Shown here in pieces: positions 15,195-21,914 of a DNA stretch of 31,721 nucleotides; position 1 is the first letter of the stretch, and the number at the start of each line of letters is the position of its first letter. Location: positions 1-31,721 of the forward strand of contig CAYHHR010000007.1 of NCBI GenBank assembly GCA_964356495.1. The letters run 5' to 3'. This DNA comes from JAKANM01 sp964356495. GTDB lineage: Bacteria; Patescibacteriota; Patescibacteriia; Magasanikbacterales; GWA2-37-8. Under the pieces are notes generated by a model, which was given only the letters and a program-made list of their open reading frames with translations, was not told where the DNA came from and did not search any database. The translations under genes and the position numbers were made by a program.

Positions 15195-16676
15195 TTGAAA
15201 AACACGTACTTTGTTTCCGTAGCTCTGCTGTGCATCGTCTTCGCCGCTTGCGGTGGGACGATGCCGGACGTGACGAACGTCACGGTGATCATCAACAATG
15301 CGTCGTCGGACGCAGGTTCGGCGTCGAGCATCGACAGTGGCGTGGTCAACGCGCCAATCGATGCCGGCGATACGATCAGCCCGACTATCACGATGAGAAT
15401 CGGCTTCATCGAGGAAACTTCCGCGGTTGTAGTAACAGAAGTGTCGAAACCCGCGGCCTTGCAGATCACGGTTCAGAAAAAAGTTGGCGACGTGATCCTT
15501 GGTTCGTGGTCAGGTAATGTTTCGAAAGACATACTCAATACCTGGTCGCCTTCCGGGCTAGCCTGCGGGTCGACTTACCTGGTGATTGTCTCAGCCTCGT
15601 CCCTTGACTATGCATTGAATTGGTCTGGACATGCCTTTGACTTTTTCACGACCAAGGCATGTACCATCGAACCGTCGCCGCAGTTGGACATCGTCGCGGT
15701 CTTCGACCAGGGGGGAACACCGGACATGGCTCAGATCACAAAGGTCGGAGCAGTAGATGTTCCGGTGCTGGCGTTCAAGATCACCGCTTCGCACGAAGCA
15801 GTTCGGCTTACCAAGCTGACGCTGACAGGACGGTTCCAACACAAGTCGGACGTGGCGAACGTGCATGTGTATCTCGATGGGGAGAGCTCACAGGTTGTGA
15901 CGCCTATCGCTTCCCCGATCGCAGGCGGTACTGGTGTCTGGAACTACACTTGGACGACGACGGGCAATCTTTTGCCGTCTTTCATCCAGGCCGGCAGTTC
16001 TTTCATCCTTCGAGTGAGGATGGATGTTGGCGCGGGAGGCGCCGCTGTTCTCGGAGAGAGCATCAATTTCGGGATCGCGGCGTCGGCGGATGTTGAGGGG
16101 AAAGGGGTAACCACTGGAGCTCCAGCTGTTGTCAAGGGAGTTGCGGTGGCGCCTCATCACCTCTACATCGTGCCGTTCGTCGTTGCGGTGTCGGCCGAGT
16201 ATCCGACCATCGATCTGATACATCCGGTCAGCACTGGCACGGTGTTGGCACGAGTCAAGGTGATGAATTTCGGTAACGCACCGGTTCGAATGGACCGATT
16301 TCAATTCACCGATTTCGGGATTCATTCTGGCGCCGGTACCACTTACAATCTGTGGTACTCAGACCAGAACTCGACCAACTACACGCAGAACCTGGCACAG
16401 GGCAACAGCGCAGGTCTTTACTTCAACTCCTTCGCGAGCAGTGCTTTCGTCATCGACGGTGGCTCATGGCGCTATGTGACGGTGACGCTCAATTTGATCG
16501 CCGCAAGCAGTGGCGACAAGTGGCAGCTGTCGGTAGCCAAACTCGGCGATGTGACCTACACGGTCGCAGAGACTGATCTTGGCTACGATGGTGATGCAGA
16601 TGGCAAACTCATCACTGTCATGGGCGGTCTCTTTACCACCGGACTCCCGACCTTCGGCACTATTACCAAGCAGTAG
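15195..16676 (+). CDS. Secreted surface lipoprotein with two beta-sandwich-like repeats
   Basis: I place the start at TTG 15195 because AGGGAGG ends 5 nt before it and a lipoprotein signal follows at once: KNTYF, a hydrophobic stretch and VFAAC, with Cys at residue 19. An upstream in-frame ATG at 15111 would spoil the signal peptide. The 493-residue protein has an Asp/Ala/Ser-rich linker after the cysteine, then two similar segments (about 165-330 and 345-490) with alternating hydrophobic strands, as in CPR S-layer-like or Ig-like surface proteins. Anchoring on the outer face of the membrane is expected; ligand or enzymatic role is unknown. Base use is GC-richer with many GTC/GCG/TCG codons, unlike neighbours, and points to high expression or transfer. 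A perfect promoter and a 170-nt leader precede it. Confidence 0.75.
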   Translation: MKNTYFVSVALLCIVFAACGGTMPDVTNVTVIINNASSDAGSASSIDSGVVNAPIDAGDTISPTITMRIGFIEETSAVVVTEVSKPAALQITVQKKVGDVILGSWSGNVSKDILNTWSPSGLACGSTYLVIVSASSLDYALNWSGHAFDFFTTKACTIEPSPQLDIVAVFDQGGTPDMAQITKVGAVDVPVLAFKITASHEAVRLTKLTLTGRFQHKSDVANVHVYLDGESSQVVTPIASPIAGGTGVWNYTWTTTGNLLPSFIQAGSSFILRVRMDVGAGGAAVLGESINFGIAASADVEGKGVTTGAPAVVKGVAVAPHHLYIVPFVVAVSAEYPTIDLIHPVSTGTVLARVKVMNFGNAPVRMDRFQFTDFGIHSGAGTTYNLWYSDQNSTNYTQNLAQGNSAGLYFNSFASSAFVIDGGSWRYVTVTLNLIAASSGDKWQLSVAKLGDVTYTVAETDLGYDGDADGKLITVMGGLFTTGLPTFGTITKQ

Positions 16677-16696
16677 TTCGTCCTGAACGAATCAAC

Positions 16697-16726
16697 GGGT
16701 CGAGATGTCACCGTACATCTCGACCC
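16697..16726 (+). terminator. Hairpin after the lipoprotein gene
   Basis: A perfect 12-bp stem GGGTCGAGATGT/ACATCTCGACCC with loop CACCGT lies 21 nt after the stop. A strong T-run is missing, so it may stabilise the mRNA end or act as a weak terminator. Confidence 0.65.
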
Positions 16727-16790
16727 ACGCAGTACTTTCTAATAACTAGTTTTGTTGGAAGATACGGCTACAGTTTGAAATGACAATCAA

Positions 16791-16819
16791 AAAAATCGAC
16801 CCTTATCGGATCGATTTTT
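16791..16819 (-). terminator. Terminator of rplS
   Basis: AAAAATCGA and TCGATTTTT form an A/T-rich stem around an 11-nt loop between the lipoprotein gene and the end of rplS, giving a T-run in either direction. Confidence 0.7.
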
Positions 16820-16832
16820 AATTTTTATTATT

Positions 16833-17216
16833 TTATTTTTTTGAGCTTTTCAGCCTCATCGGCTGATCCGCCGTAGAGGCGGACTTCTCAAACATCTTTC
16901 GTTTGAATTCAGTACCGCGGAGGTAATGCAGCTTGGCGCGGCGAACTTCGAACTGTTTAACTATTTCGATTTTTTCGATGATCGGAGAAAGGATCGGGAA
17001 GATTCTTTCAACGCCGATGCCATCGGACATTTTGCGGACCGTCATGGTGGCGCCAACTTCTGTGCCGTGTCGAACGGCGATGATGGTGCCTTCAAAAACC
17101 TGAATTCGTTCCTTTTCTTCGCCTTTGGTGTTCAGCTCTTTGATTTTTAGGTGGACTTTTACAACCATGCCAGGTTTATACTCTGGAGCAGTTTGTACTT
17201 TAGTTTCTTCAGACAT
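16833..17216 (-). CDS. rplS: 50S ribosomal protein L19
   Basis: L19 sits at the 30S-50S interface. The 127-residue protein shows the family core: PGMVVKVHLKIKE near 15-27, QVFEGTIIAVRHG, GVERIFPILSPIIEKIEIV, and RRAKLHYLRG at 92-101. Family members usually end soon after that point with a basic tail. Here residues 111-122 (SASTADQPMR) are encoded by a palindrome at 16867-16883 and look like an in-frame insertion in the tail. The start has no Shine-Dalgarno site. gmk and rluD lie upstream on the same strand, separated by a dispersed palindrome. Confidence 0.95.
   Translation of the reverse strand: MSEETKVQTAPEYKPGMVVKVHLKIKELNTKGEEKERIQVFEGTIIAVRHGTEVGATMTVRKMSDGIGVERIFPILSPIIEKIEIVKQFEVRRAKLHYLRGTEFKRKMFEKSASTADQPMRLKSSKK
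16867..16883. repeat. TCCGCC-GTAGA-GGCGGA palindrome inside rplS
   Basis: A perfect 6-bp inverted repeat with a 5-nt loop, read in the C-terminal tail of L19. The same hexamer arms occur in the RNase J palindrome at 3166-3201. Confidence 0.65.
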
Positions 17217-17248
17217 AGTTTTGAAGTAAAATATCTAATGATATAAAC

Positions 17249-17302
17249 TCATTCGTTCGGAAATTCTCAAGTAAACTTGATCATTTCACTCACTCATTTC
17301 GT
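17249..17302. repeat. Dispersed palindromic element, copy 2
   Basis: Same outer sequence as 8369-8420 (CTCATTCGTTCGGAAAT ... ATTTCACTCACTCATTTCG), but the inner stem is TCAAGT/ACTTGA in place of GAAAATT/AATTTTC. Pairing is kept while sequence changes. It lies between the end of gmk and the start of rplS, upstream of rplS. Confidence 0.75.
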
Positions 17303-17369
17303 TTATTAAGTGTCCATATTCTAGCGAAAGTCAGGTATTTTGTCAAGCCCACCCCATTGTCGGTCTGGG

Positions 17370-17942
17370 CTATCCAAGTTTTACGAGCTCTTTTTTAACA
17401 ATTTCCTCTATTTTATCAACTGTTTCCTGCAAAGCGCCTTCCTTGTTTATCAGATGATATTGATAGTCTTTTGACTCGGCTATTTCCTTTTGCGCCAGAT
17501 TCAGCCTTTCCTTGATGGCTTCTGGAGTAGTGCCACCGCGCCTCTCGATCCTCTCTTTCAGGATTTCGAGGGATTCCGGCAGGAGGAAGATGCCGATGTT
17601 TTTAACTTTCAATTTATCAAGGTTGTGTTTGCCATTTACCTCGGTGGTCGAGAAGATGACTTGGTTGTTTGATAAAAATTTATCAAGAACTTTTTTTTCT
17701 GTGCCGTAATAGTTTCCGGCAAAGAAGTTGTATTCGATGAATTCGTTGTTGGCGATTTTTTTCTTAAATTCGTCAAGCGAAACAAAGTAATAATTCACGC
17801 CTTCCTTGTCGCCAGGGCGAGGCGCGCGAGAGGTGGTGGTCATCAGGCGGCTGGAATTTGGGATTAGTTTTACTAACTTCGCGATCACCGCGTCTTTACC
17901 TCCGCCAGACGGCGCTGAAATAATAATGAAAAGACCCTGCAT
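17370..17942 (-). CDS. gmk: Guanylate kinase
   Basis: Guanylate kinase phosphorylates GMP to GDP with ATP. The 190-residue protein has the P-loop APSGGGKDA at 10-18, the GMP-binding TTTSRAPRPGDKEGVNYYFVS segment, the EYNFFAGNYYGT motif, and the lid with RIERRGG. The residue after the P-loop lysine is Asp and the next Ala, where Gly/Ser and Thr are usual; the other family motifs are intact. It starts 5 nt after the stop of rluD on the same strand, so the two are probably one transcript. No Shine-Dalgarno site. Confidence 0.95.
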   Translation of the reverse strand: MQGLFIIISAPSGGGKDAVIAKLVKLIPNSSRLMTTTSRAPRPGDKEGVNYYFVSLDEFKKKIANNEFIEYNFFAGNYYGTEKKVLDKFLSNNQVIFSTTEVNGKHNLDKLKVKNIGIFLLPESLEILKERIERRGGTTPEAIKERLNLAQKEIAESKDYQYHLINKEGALQETVDKIEEIVKKELVKLG

Positions 17943-17947
17943 AAAAT

Positions 17948-18970
17948 TTATGCTAATGTTTTCAAAAATTCTTGTAATTCATCCGGCAATGGCGACTCAA
18001 AAGTTTGTTTGTTTCCGCCGAGGTCGGTAAAGGATAATTTTGTCGAGTGCAGGAACAGCCGTCCGAGCTTTTCATCCCAGGCGCGTTTGCGTTTCTTTTG
18101 GAAGTAGAGCGGATCGCCAACCAGCGGATGATTGTAGGCAAGCAGGTGAACGCGAATTTGGTGCATCCGGCCGGTGTGCAGGGTAACGCGCAGGAGCGTA
18201 AAGTTTACAAATCTTTTTTCAACAATAAATTCGGTTTTTGCTTCTTTCTCGCCCGCGGCAACTCCCCCTACCCCCTCTTGGTAAGAGGGGGATATTGGAC
18301 GGGCTGCCATACGGTCGCTGGTCTCGGAGCGGGCAATTGGGAAATTCAATATCTCCCAGTCCTTCGCGACCTGATCGTGCACCAGCGCGTAGTATTCTTT
18401 CTCCACGGTTCGATTTTTGAACTGCTCTTTAAGGTGGTTGAACATTTTTTGTGTTCGAGCGACCACCAGAAGTCCGGAGGCTTCCTTATCGAGGCGGTGG
18501 ACGATGCCGGGACGAATATTTTTGGCGAGCTTGCCATGTATCCCGCGTGGTACATGGTCGCCGACTTTTTTGATGCTTGGATATTTTTTCGCCGCCCAAT
18601 TGGCAACGCTGACGGTTTCACCAGCCATTGTCGGGTGGGTAAGTAATCCGCTCGGTTTTTCAATCACGACAAAATCGGCCGTTTCAGCAATTATTTTTGG
18701 CTCTAATTTAATTTGAGCCGATGAGGAAGCAGTCGCTTTTTCTTTTGCCACTGCCTTTTTTGCCTTGGCGGTTTTTTCAGTTACGATCACGACGTGTCCG
18801 GTTTTGAGTTGGACCCCGGACTTCGCCGGCAATTTGTCGTTTACCAAAATTAAATTCTCGGAAATAATTTTCTGCGCCTGCGACCTCGAAACTTCCAATT
18901 TTTCAACTAGAAAAATGTCGAGGCGTTTGTTGTTGTCTTCGGCTTCGATTGTGAATTTTGTTTTTTTCAT
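17948..18970 (-). CDS. rluD: 23S rRNA pseudouridine synthase, RluD family
   Basis: RluA/RluD-type enzymes make pseudouridines in 23S rRNA. The 340-residue protein has an S4 RNA-binding domain at about 14-64, a Lys/Ala/Ser-rich linker at 66-90, and the synthase domain with GIVHRLDKEASGLL, where Asp161 is the catalytic residue. I start at ATG 18970: an in-frame upstream extension would run through tRNA-Ile and is not family-like. Residues about 225-240 (PISPSYQEGVGG) come from the perfect palindrome at 18271-18291 and look like an in-frame insertion. The gene starts 4 nt after the tRNA-Ile 3' end and is followed by gmk after 5 nt. RluC or RluD specificity is not settled. Confidence 0.9.
   Translation of the reverse strand: MKKTKFTIEAEDNNKRLDIFLVEKLEVSRSQAQKIISENLILVNDKLPAKSGVQLKTGHVVIVTEKTAKAKKAVAKEKATASSSAQIKLEPKIIAETADFVVIEKPSGLLTHPTMAGETVSVANWAAKKYPSIKKVGDHVPRGIHGKLAKNIRPGIVHRLDKEASGLLVVARTQKMFNHLKEQFKNRTVEKEYYALVHDQVAKDWEILNFPIARSETSDRMAARPISPSYQEGVGGVAAGEKEAKTEFIVEKRFVNFTLLRVTLHTGRMHQIRVHLLAYNHPLVGDPLYFQKKRKRAWDEKLGRLFLHSTKLSFTDLGGNKQTFESPLPDELQEFLKTLA
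18271..18291. repeat. CCCCCTCTT/AAGAGGGGG palindrome inside rluD
   Basis: A perfect 9-bp inverted repeat with loop GGT, with AACTCCCCCTA on its left side. It belongs to the same CCCCCTC/GAGGGGG family as those in queA and the helicase gene. Confidence 0.8.
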
Positions 18971-18973
18971 ATG

Positions 18974-19046
18974 TGCGCCTGGATGGAGTCGAACCATCTG
19001 CCTTCACGTTATAAGCGTGACACTCTAACCGGTGAGTTACAGGCGC
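18974..19046 (-). tRNA. tRNA-Ile (anticodon UAU)
   Basis: The minus strand folds as a class I tRNA: acceptor GCGCCTG/CAGGCGC, D-arm ACTCACCGGTTAGAGT, anticodon arm TCACG-CTTATAA-CGTGA with anticodon TAT, T-arm ATGG-TTCGACT-CCAT, discriminator A. CCA is not encoded. UAU reads AUA directly, while most bacteria use a CAU tRNA modified by lysidine synthase (TilS). The 5' end lies inside the 3' end of the neighbouring HTH gene (38-nt overlap), and rluD starts 4 nt after its 3' end. Confidence 0.93.
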
Positions 19047-19710
19047 TTTTTAAATATTTGTGTGAAATGACTTTAATCCCCATTAATACTTTTTCTGCCA
19101 GCCTAGCGTTACTGACTCGTATATTGCAAGTTCCATGTCCGAATCCACCTTTATGGTTGATGCCACTTAATAAAGTTTGTTTAACATAGGGTCGTATAAA
19201 TTGATTTGTCGGAAGTGATAAGGTAGTTGACCAGTATTCAACCTCTTTTTCAATTTCCATGTCCTGGTATAAGTGCAAATCAACACTCATTTTTGTTTTT
19301 TCAACTTTTAAGCATTCGGTCATCCACCTAATGAAAAATTTAATCATTGACGGGTCAGTATTGGAAACCGTTATATCAGTTGGGCGGCTTTTCGCACCCT
19401 CACCCCAGTAAAGAAATAGACCGGCAATAAAAAGCTCTCTTTTATTTAGTGGTAAAATTAACTTTTTTTGTTCTTTGTATGTTTGCTTCAGTCTTGACTC
19501 CCTTTTCACTCTCATTGTTTCTCGAAATTTTTCTATGCGCACCTCGTTCCTATCCCGTAATTCGCTAATCCTTTCTTTTGATAGAGGATAATTTCTTAAC
19601 CAGCAGCTTAATGTACCTTTGCCTATTTTTAAAATTTGTTTGATTTGACTGTAGCTCATCCCGAGAGCCCTTAAACGTAGTGCCTCATTTTTTTCTTTGA
19701 ATCGTGCCAT
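19009..19710 (-). CDS. HTH protein with LAGLIDADG-like motif, ending inside tRNA-Ile
   Basis: From ATG 19710 the protein has 233 residues. Residues 6-40 form a helix-turn-helix of resolvase type (ALRLRALGMSYSQIKQILKIGKGTLSCWL). A basic helix follows, then ELFIAGLFLYWGEGAK (92-107), which resembles a LAGLIDADG helix, and a segment typical of this CPR/archaeal family (SNTDPSMIKFFIRWM, DLHLYQD, CNIRVSN). DNA binding or homing-type cleavage is inference; the family function is not established to my knowledge. The last 12 codons lie inside the tRNA-Ile(UAU) gene, and TAA-type stop codon bases fall within its D-arm/anticodon region. An upstream in-frame ATG at 19758 exists; neither has a ribosome-binding site. 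Confidence 0.75.
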   Translation of the reverse strand: MARFKEKNEALRLRALGMSYSQIKQILKIGKGTLSCWLRNYPLSKERISELRDRNEVRIEKFRETMRVKRESRLKQTYKEQKKLILPLNKRELFIAGLFLYWGEGAKSRPTDITVSNTDPSMIKFFIRWMTECLKVEKTKMSVDLHLYQDMEIEKEVEYWSTTLSLPTNQFIRPYVKQTLLSGINHKGGFGHGTCNIRVSNARLAEKVLMGIKVISHKYLKSACNSPVRVSRL

Positions 19711-19872
19711 AATTAGAACCAATAACTTTATATGAGAAGCGTGACTTCGTTGGTTCATTTTACCATTATTTGTAAAAGAACGAAATAGACCTTTTCATCT
19801 CCGAAGTCATGTATTCGGTCAGAATGTGCTAATAATATCAGGATTAACTGTAATTTTCAAGCCTTATGCCCG

Positions 19873-19901
19873 TTGTCAGAACTATATATAGGTGTTAATA
19901 T
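19873..19901 (+). promoter_or_regulatory. Promoter of the PAP2 operon, predicted leaderless
   Basis: TTGTCA (19873-19878), 17-nt spacer, TAATAT (19896-19901; TATAAT overlaps at 19899). The ATG is at 19908, where transcription itself would start, so the first gene is probably translated from a leaderless mRNA. Confidence 0.7.
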
Positions 19902-19907
19902 AATTCC

Positions 19908-20435
19908 ATGAATTTGAATGTTTCCTTATTTTTGAAGATAAATAGCTTGATTGGCCGCAATCGCTGGTTGGATTTGTTCAGCAAAGCCGGAGCGGAGTTT
20001 GTCATTATCGCGATGCTAGGCTGGTACGTGGCGAGCGTGTTTCTGAGCGGTAATACCGCTAAGGAAACGGTTTTAGTTCGGGTAGGCACGCTGGCGGTTG
20101 CATGGCTTATGGGGTGGTTAATTGATTTGTTAATCGCCGTGATTGTGAAGGAACCCAGGCCACAGGTCACTCACCCCGAGACTAGATTATTGTTTCAGCC
20201 AATCATGACTTGGAAGTCATTCCCGTCCGACCACGCGATGTCGGCGTTCCTGATGGTATTCCTCGCGCTGATGTTTGGCCTGCCCGGGGTGGAGGGGCTC
20301 CTCGCGATGGCGATCTGGGTTTGCTGGGGTAGAGTTTATTGCGGTCTGCATTATCCGTTTGATCTCGTTGGTGGAATGGCAGTGGCGGCGCTTGTAACAG
20401 TGATCAGTTATAATTTGTTGTTAGTTTTTTTCTAA
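19908..20435 (+). CDS. PAP2-family membrane phosphatase
   Basis: PAP2-type enzymes remove phosphate from lipid (pyro)phosphates; in this setting undecaprenyl pyrophosphate recycling is likely. The 175-residue membrane protein has the three motifs: K81EPRP, PSDH at 106-109, and R142VYCGLHYPFD with His148 and Asp152. About five hydrophobic helices are visible. It is the first gene of a tight four-gene operon with a nucleotidyltransferase (1-nt overlap), mltG and queA, so a cell wall role is plausible. Confidence 0.88.
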   Translation: MNLNVSLFLKINSLIGRNRWLDLFSKAGAEFVIIAMLGWYVASVFLSGNTAKETVLVRVGTLAVAWLMGWLIDLLIAVIVKEPRPQVTHPETRLLFQPIMTWKSFPSDHAMSAFLMVFLALMFGLPGVEGLLAMAIWVCWGRVYCGLHYPFDLVGGMAVAALVTVISYNLLLVFF

Positions 20436-21121
20436 TGAACGCGATAATTATTTGCGGAGGCCTATCAACTCGCCTTGGCGATATCACCAAATCAATTCCC
20501 AAAATCCTGCTTGAAATCAAAGGGCGGACGGTGCTTGATTGGCAAATAGAAAAGTTTAAGCAGGTCGGCATCAATGAAATCGTTCTCGCCGCCGGTCATT
20601 TGTCGGACGCGCTTTTTGAAAATATTGGAACTAAATATAATGGTGTTAATTTTACTTACTCCATCGAAAAGACCAGGCTCGGTACGGGTGGCGCCATCAA
20701 GCGCGCGCTTGAGTATGTAGCGGAGCCTGATCAGCCGACTCTGATTTTGAATGGCGATATTTTGACCGGGGTGAAACTTCCTTTGATGTGTGAAAGATTA
20801 AATAAAACCAGCGACGGCCTGATTCTCGGCGCGAAGGTAGATGACGCGGCGACTTATGGAACTTTAGTTTATGGAGCGGATTTTCATCTGAAAGAATTTA
20901 AAGAAAAAGAAGGTAAACATCAGCCGGGTTATATCAACGGCGGCTTTTATATGTTTACTCCGGAAGTAAAAAAATACTTTCCAAAACAGGAGAACTTTAG
21001 CATCGAGCATGATGTATTCCCATTCATGAAAAATTTATACGTTTACGAATCAGACGAACCGTGGATCGATATCGGCGTGCCGGAGCGCCTTGCCTGGGCC
21101 AGAGAATATTGGAAAGAGTAA
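20435..21121 (+). CDS. Sugar-phosphate nucleotidyltransferase
   Basis: Such enzymes make NDP-sugars from sugar 1-phosphate and NTP. The 228-residue protein has the N-terminal GGLSTRLGDITKSIPKIL signature (8-25), LGTGGAIKRAL, LNGDIL at about 108-113 with the metal-binding Asp, and EPWIDIGVPERL near the end. It is closest in style to HddC/MurU-type single-domain transferases; the sugar is unknown. Its ATG overlaps the PAP2 stop (TAATG), so translation is coupled. Confidence 0.88.
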   Translation: MNAIIICGGLSTRLGDITKSIPKILLEIKGRTVLDWQIEKFKQVGINEIVLAAGHLSDALFENIGTKYNGVNFTYSIEKTRLGTGGAIKRALEYVAEPDQPTLILNGDILTGVKLPLMCERLNKTSDGLILGAKVDDAATYGTLVYGADFHLKEFKEKEGKHQPGYINGGFYMFTPEVKKYFPKQENFSIEHDVFPFMKNLYVYESDEPWIDIGVPERLAWAREYWKE

Positions 21122-21124
21122 TTT

Positions 21125-21913
21125 ATGTCACTAGAGAAAAAAGTTGCGCTTGGTTTTTTTACGCTGTTGATCGGGTTGCCGATTTTTGGACTTTGGATTT
21201 TAAAACACAATCGTCTGGCGCGGGTGCCGCCAAAGCCGCGCGAGGAAATTACGATTACGATTATTCCGGGCTGGAATTTGCGAGACGTGGTGAGTAATTT
21301 GGTGAAGCTGGGCGTAGCCTCTTCAACTCTCGATGTATACAAAGTCACTGGTCAACCGGCGGACCAGAAAGAGCCTGGTAGTAGCGCGGAGGGTTCGCTG
21401 GCTCCTGAAACGATACGTTTCTTTAAAGGTGTGACGGTCGAAGAAGTGGTAAAGGCCTTCCACGATATTCGGGTGAAACAGCTGACTCCGGAATTAGAAG
21501 CGGCCATCAATAGCCGTAACATTAAACCGCAGGAATTATTAACAATGGCAAGTATTGTCGAGAAGGAAGCGCGAACCAAGACGGACCGCAGATTGGTGGC
21601 GGATATTTTGTGGCGTCGCGTGAAAGTCGGAATGGCGCTGCAGGTTGATTCAACGGTTCACTATGCAGTCGACAAAACGGGCGACGTTTACACTACAGAC
21701 AAGGAAAGAAGCGTTGATTCGCCGTGGAACACTTACAAGTATCCTGGCTTGCCGCCGGGGCCGATCTGCAATCCAAGTCTTGAATCTATCGATGCCGCCT
21801 TGTATCCCGAACCAAACGAGTATTGGTTTTTTCTCAGCGACTCCGATGGCAAGATGCGCTACGCGAAGACTTTGAAGGAACACACCGCGAATCGGTATAA
21901 ATATTTGAAATAG
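21125..21913 (+). CDS. mltG: Endolytic murein transglycosylase MltG
   Basis: MltG cleaves nascent peptidoglycan strands and sets their length. The 262-residue protein has an N-terminal membrane helix (about 8-26), a short substrate region (EEITITIIPGWNLRDVVSNL), and the catalytic segment LLTMASIVEKEA with Glu146 in the catalytic position, then LQVDSTVHYA and the conserved PWNTYKYPGLPPGPICNPS. It is shorter than proteobacterial MltG (about 340), mainly in the N-terminal LysM-like part. It follows the nucleotidyltransferase by 3 nt; queA starts 1 nt after its stop. Confidence 0.93.
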   Translation: MSLEKKVALGFFTLLIGLPIFGLWILKHNRLARVPPKPREEITITIIPGWNLRDVVSNLVKLGVASSTLDVYKVTGQPADQKEPGSSAEGSLAPETIRFFKGVTVEEVVKAFHDIRVKQLTPELEAAINSRNIKPQELLTMASIVEKEARTKTDRRLVADILWRRVKVGMALQVDSTVHYAVDKTGDVYTTDKERSVDSPWNTYKYPGLPPGPICNPSLESIDAALYPEPNEYWFFLSDSDGKMRYAKTLKEHTANRYKYLK

Positions 21914-21914
21914 T

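Noticed and set aside
18971..18997. An upstream start for RluD
   Set aside because: The nine added codons lie within tRNA-Ile and do not match the family.
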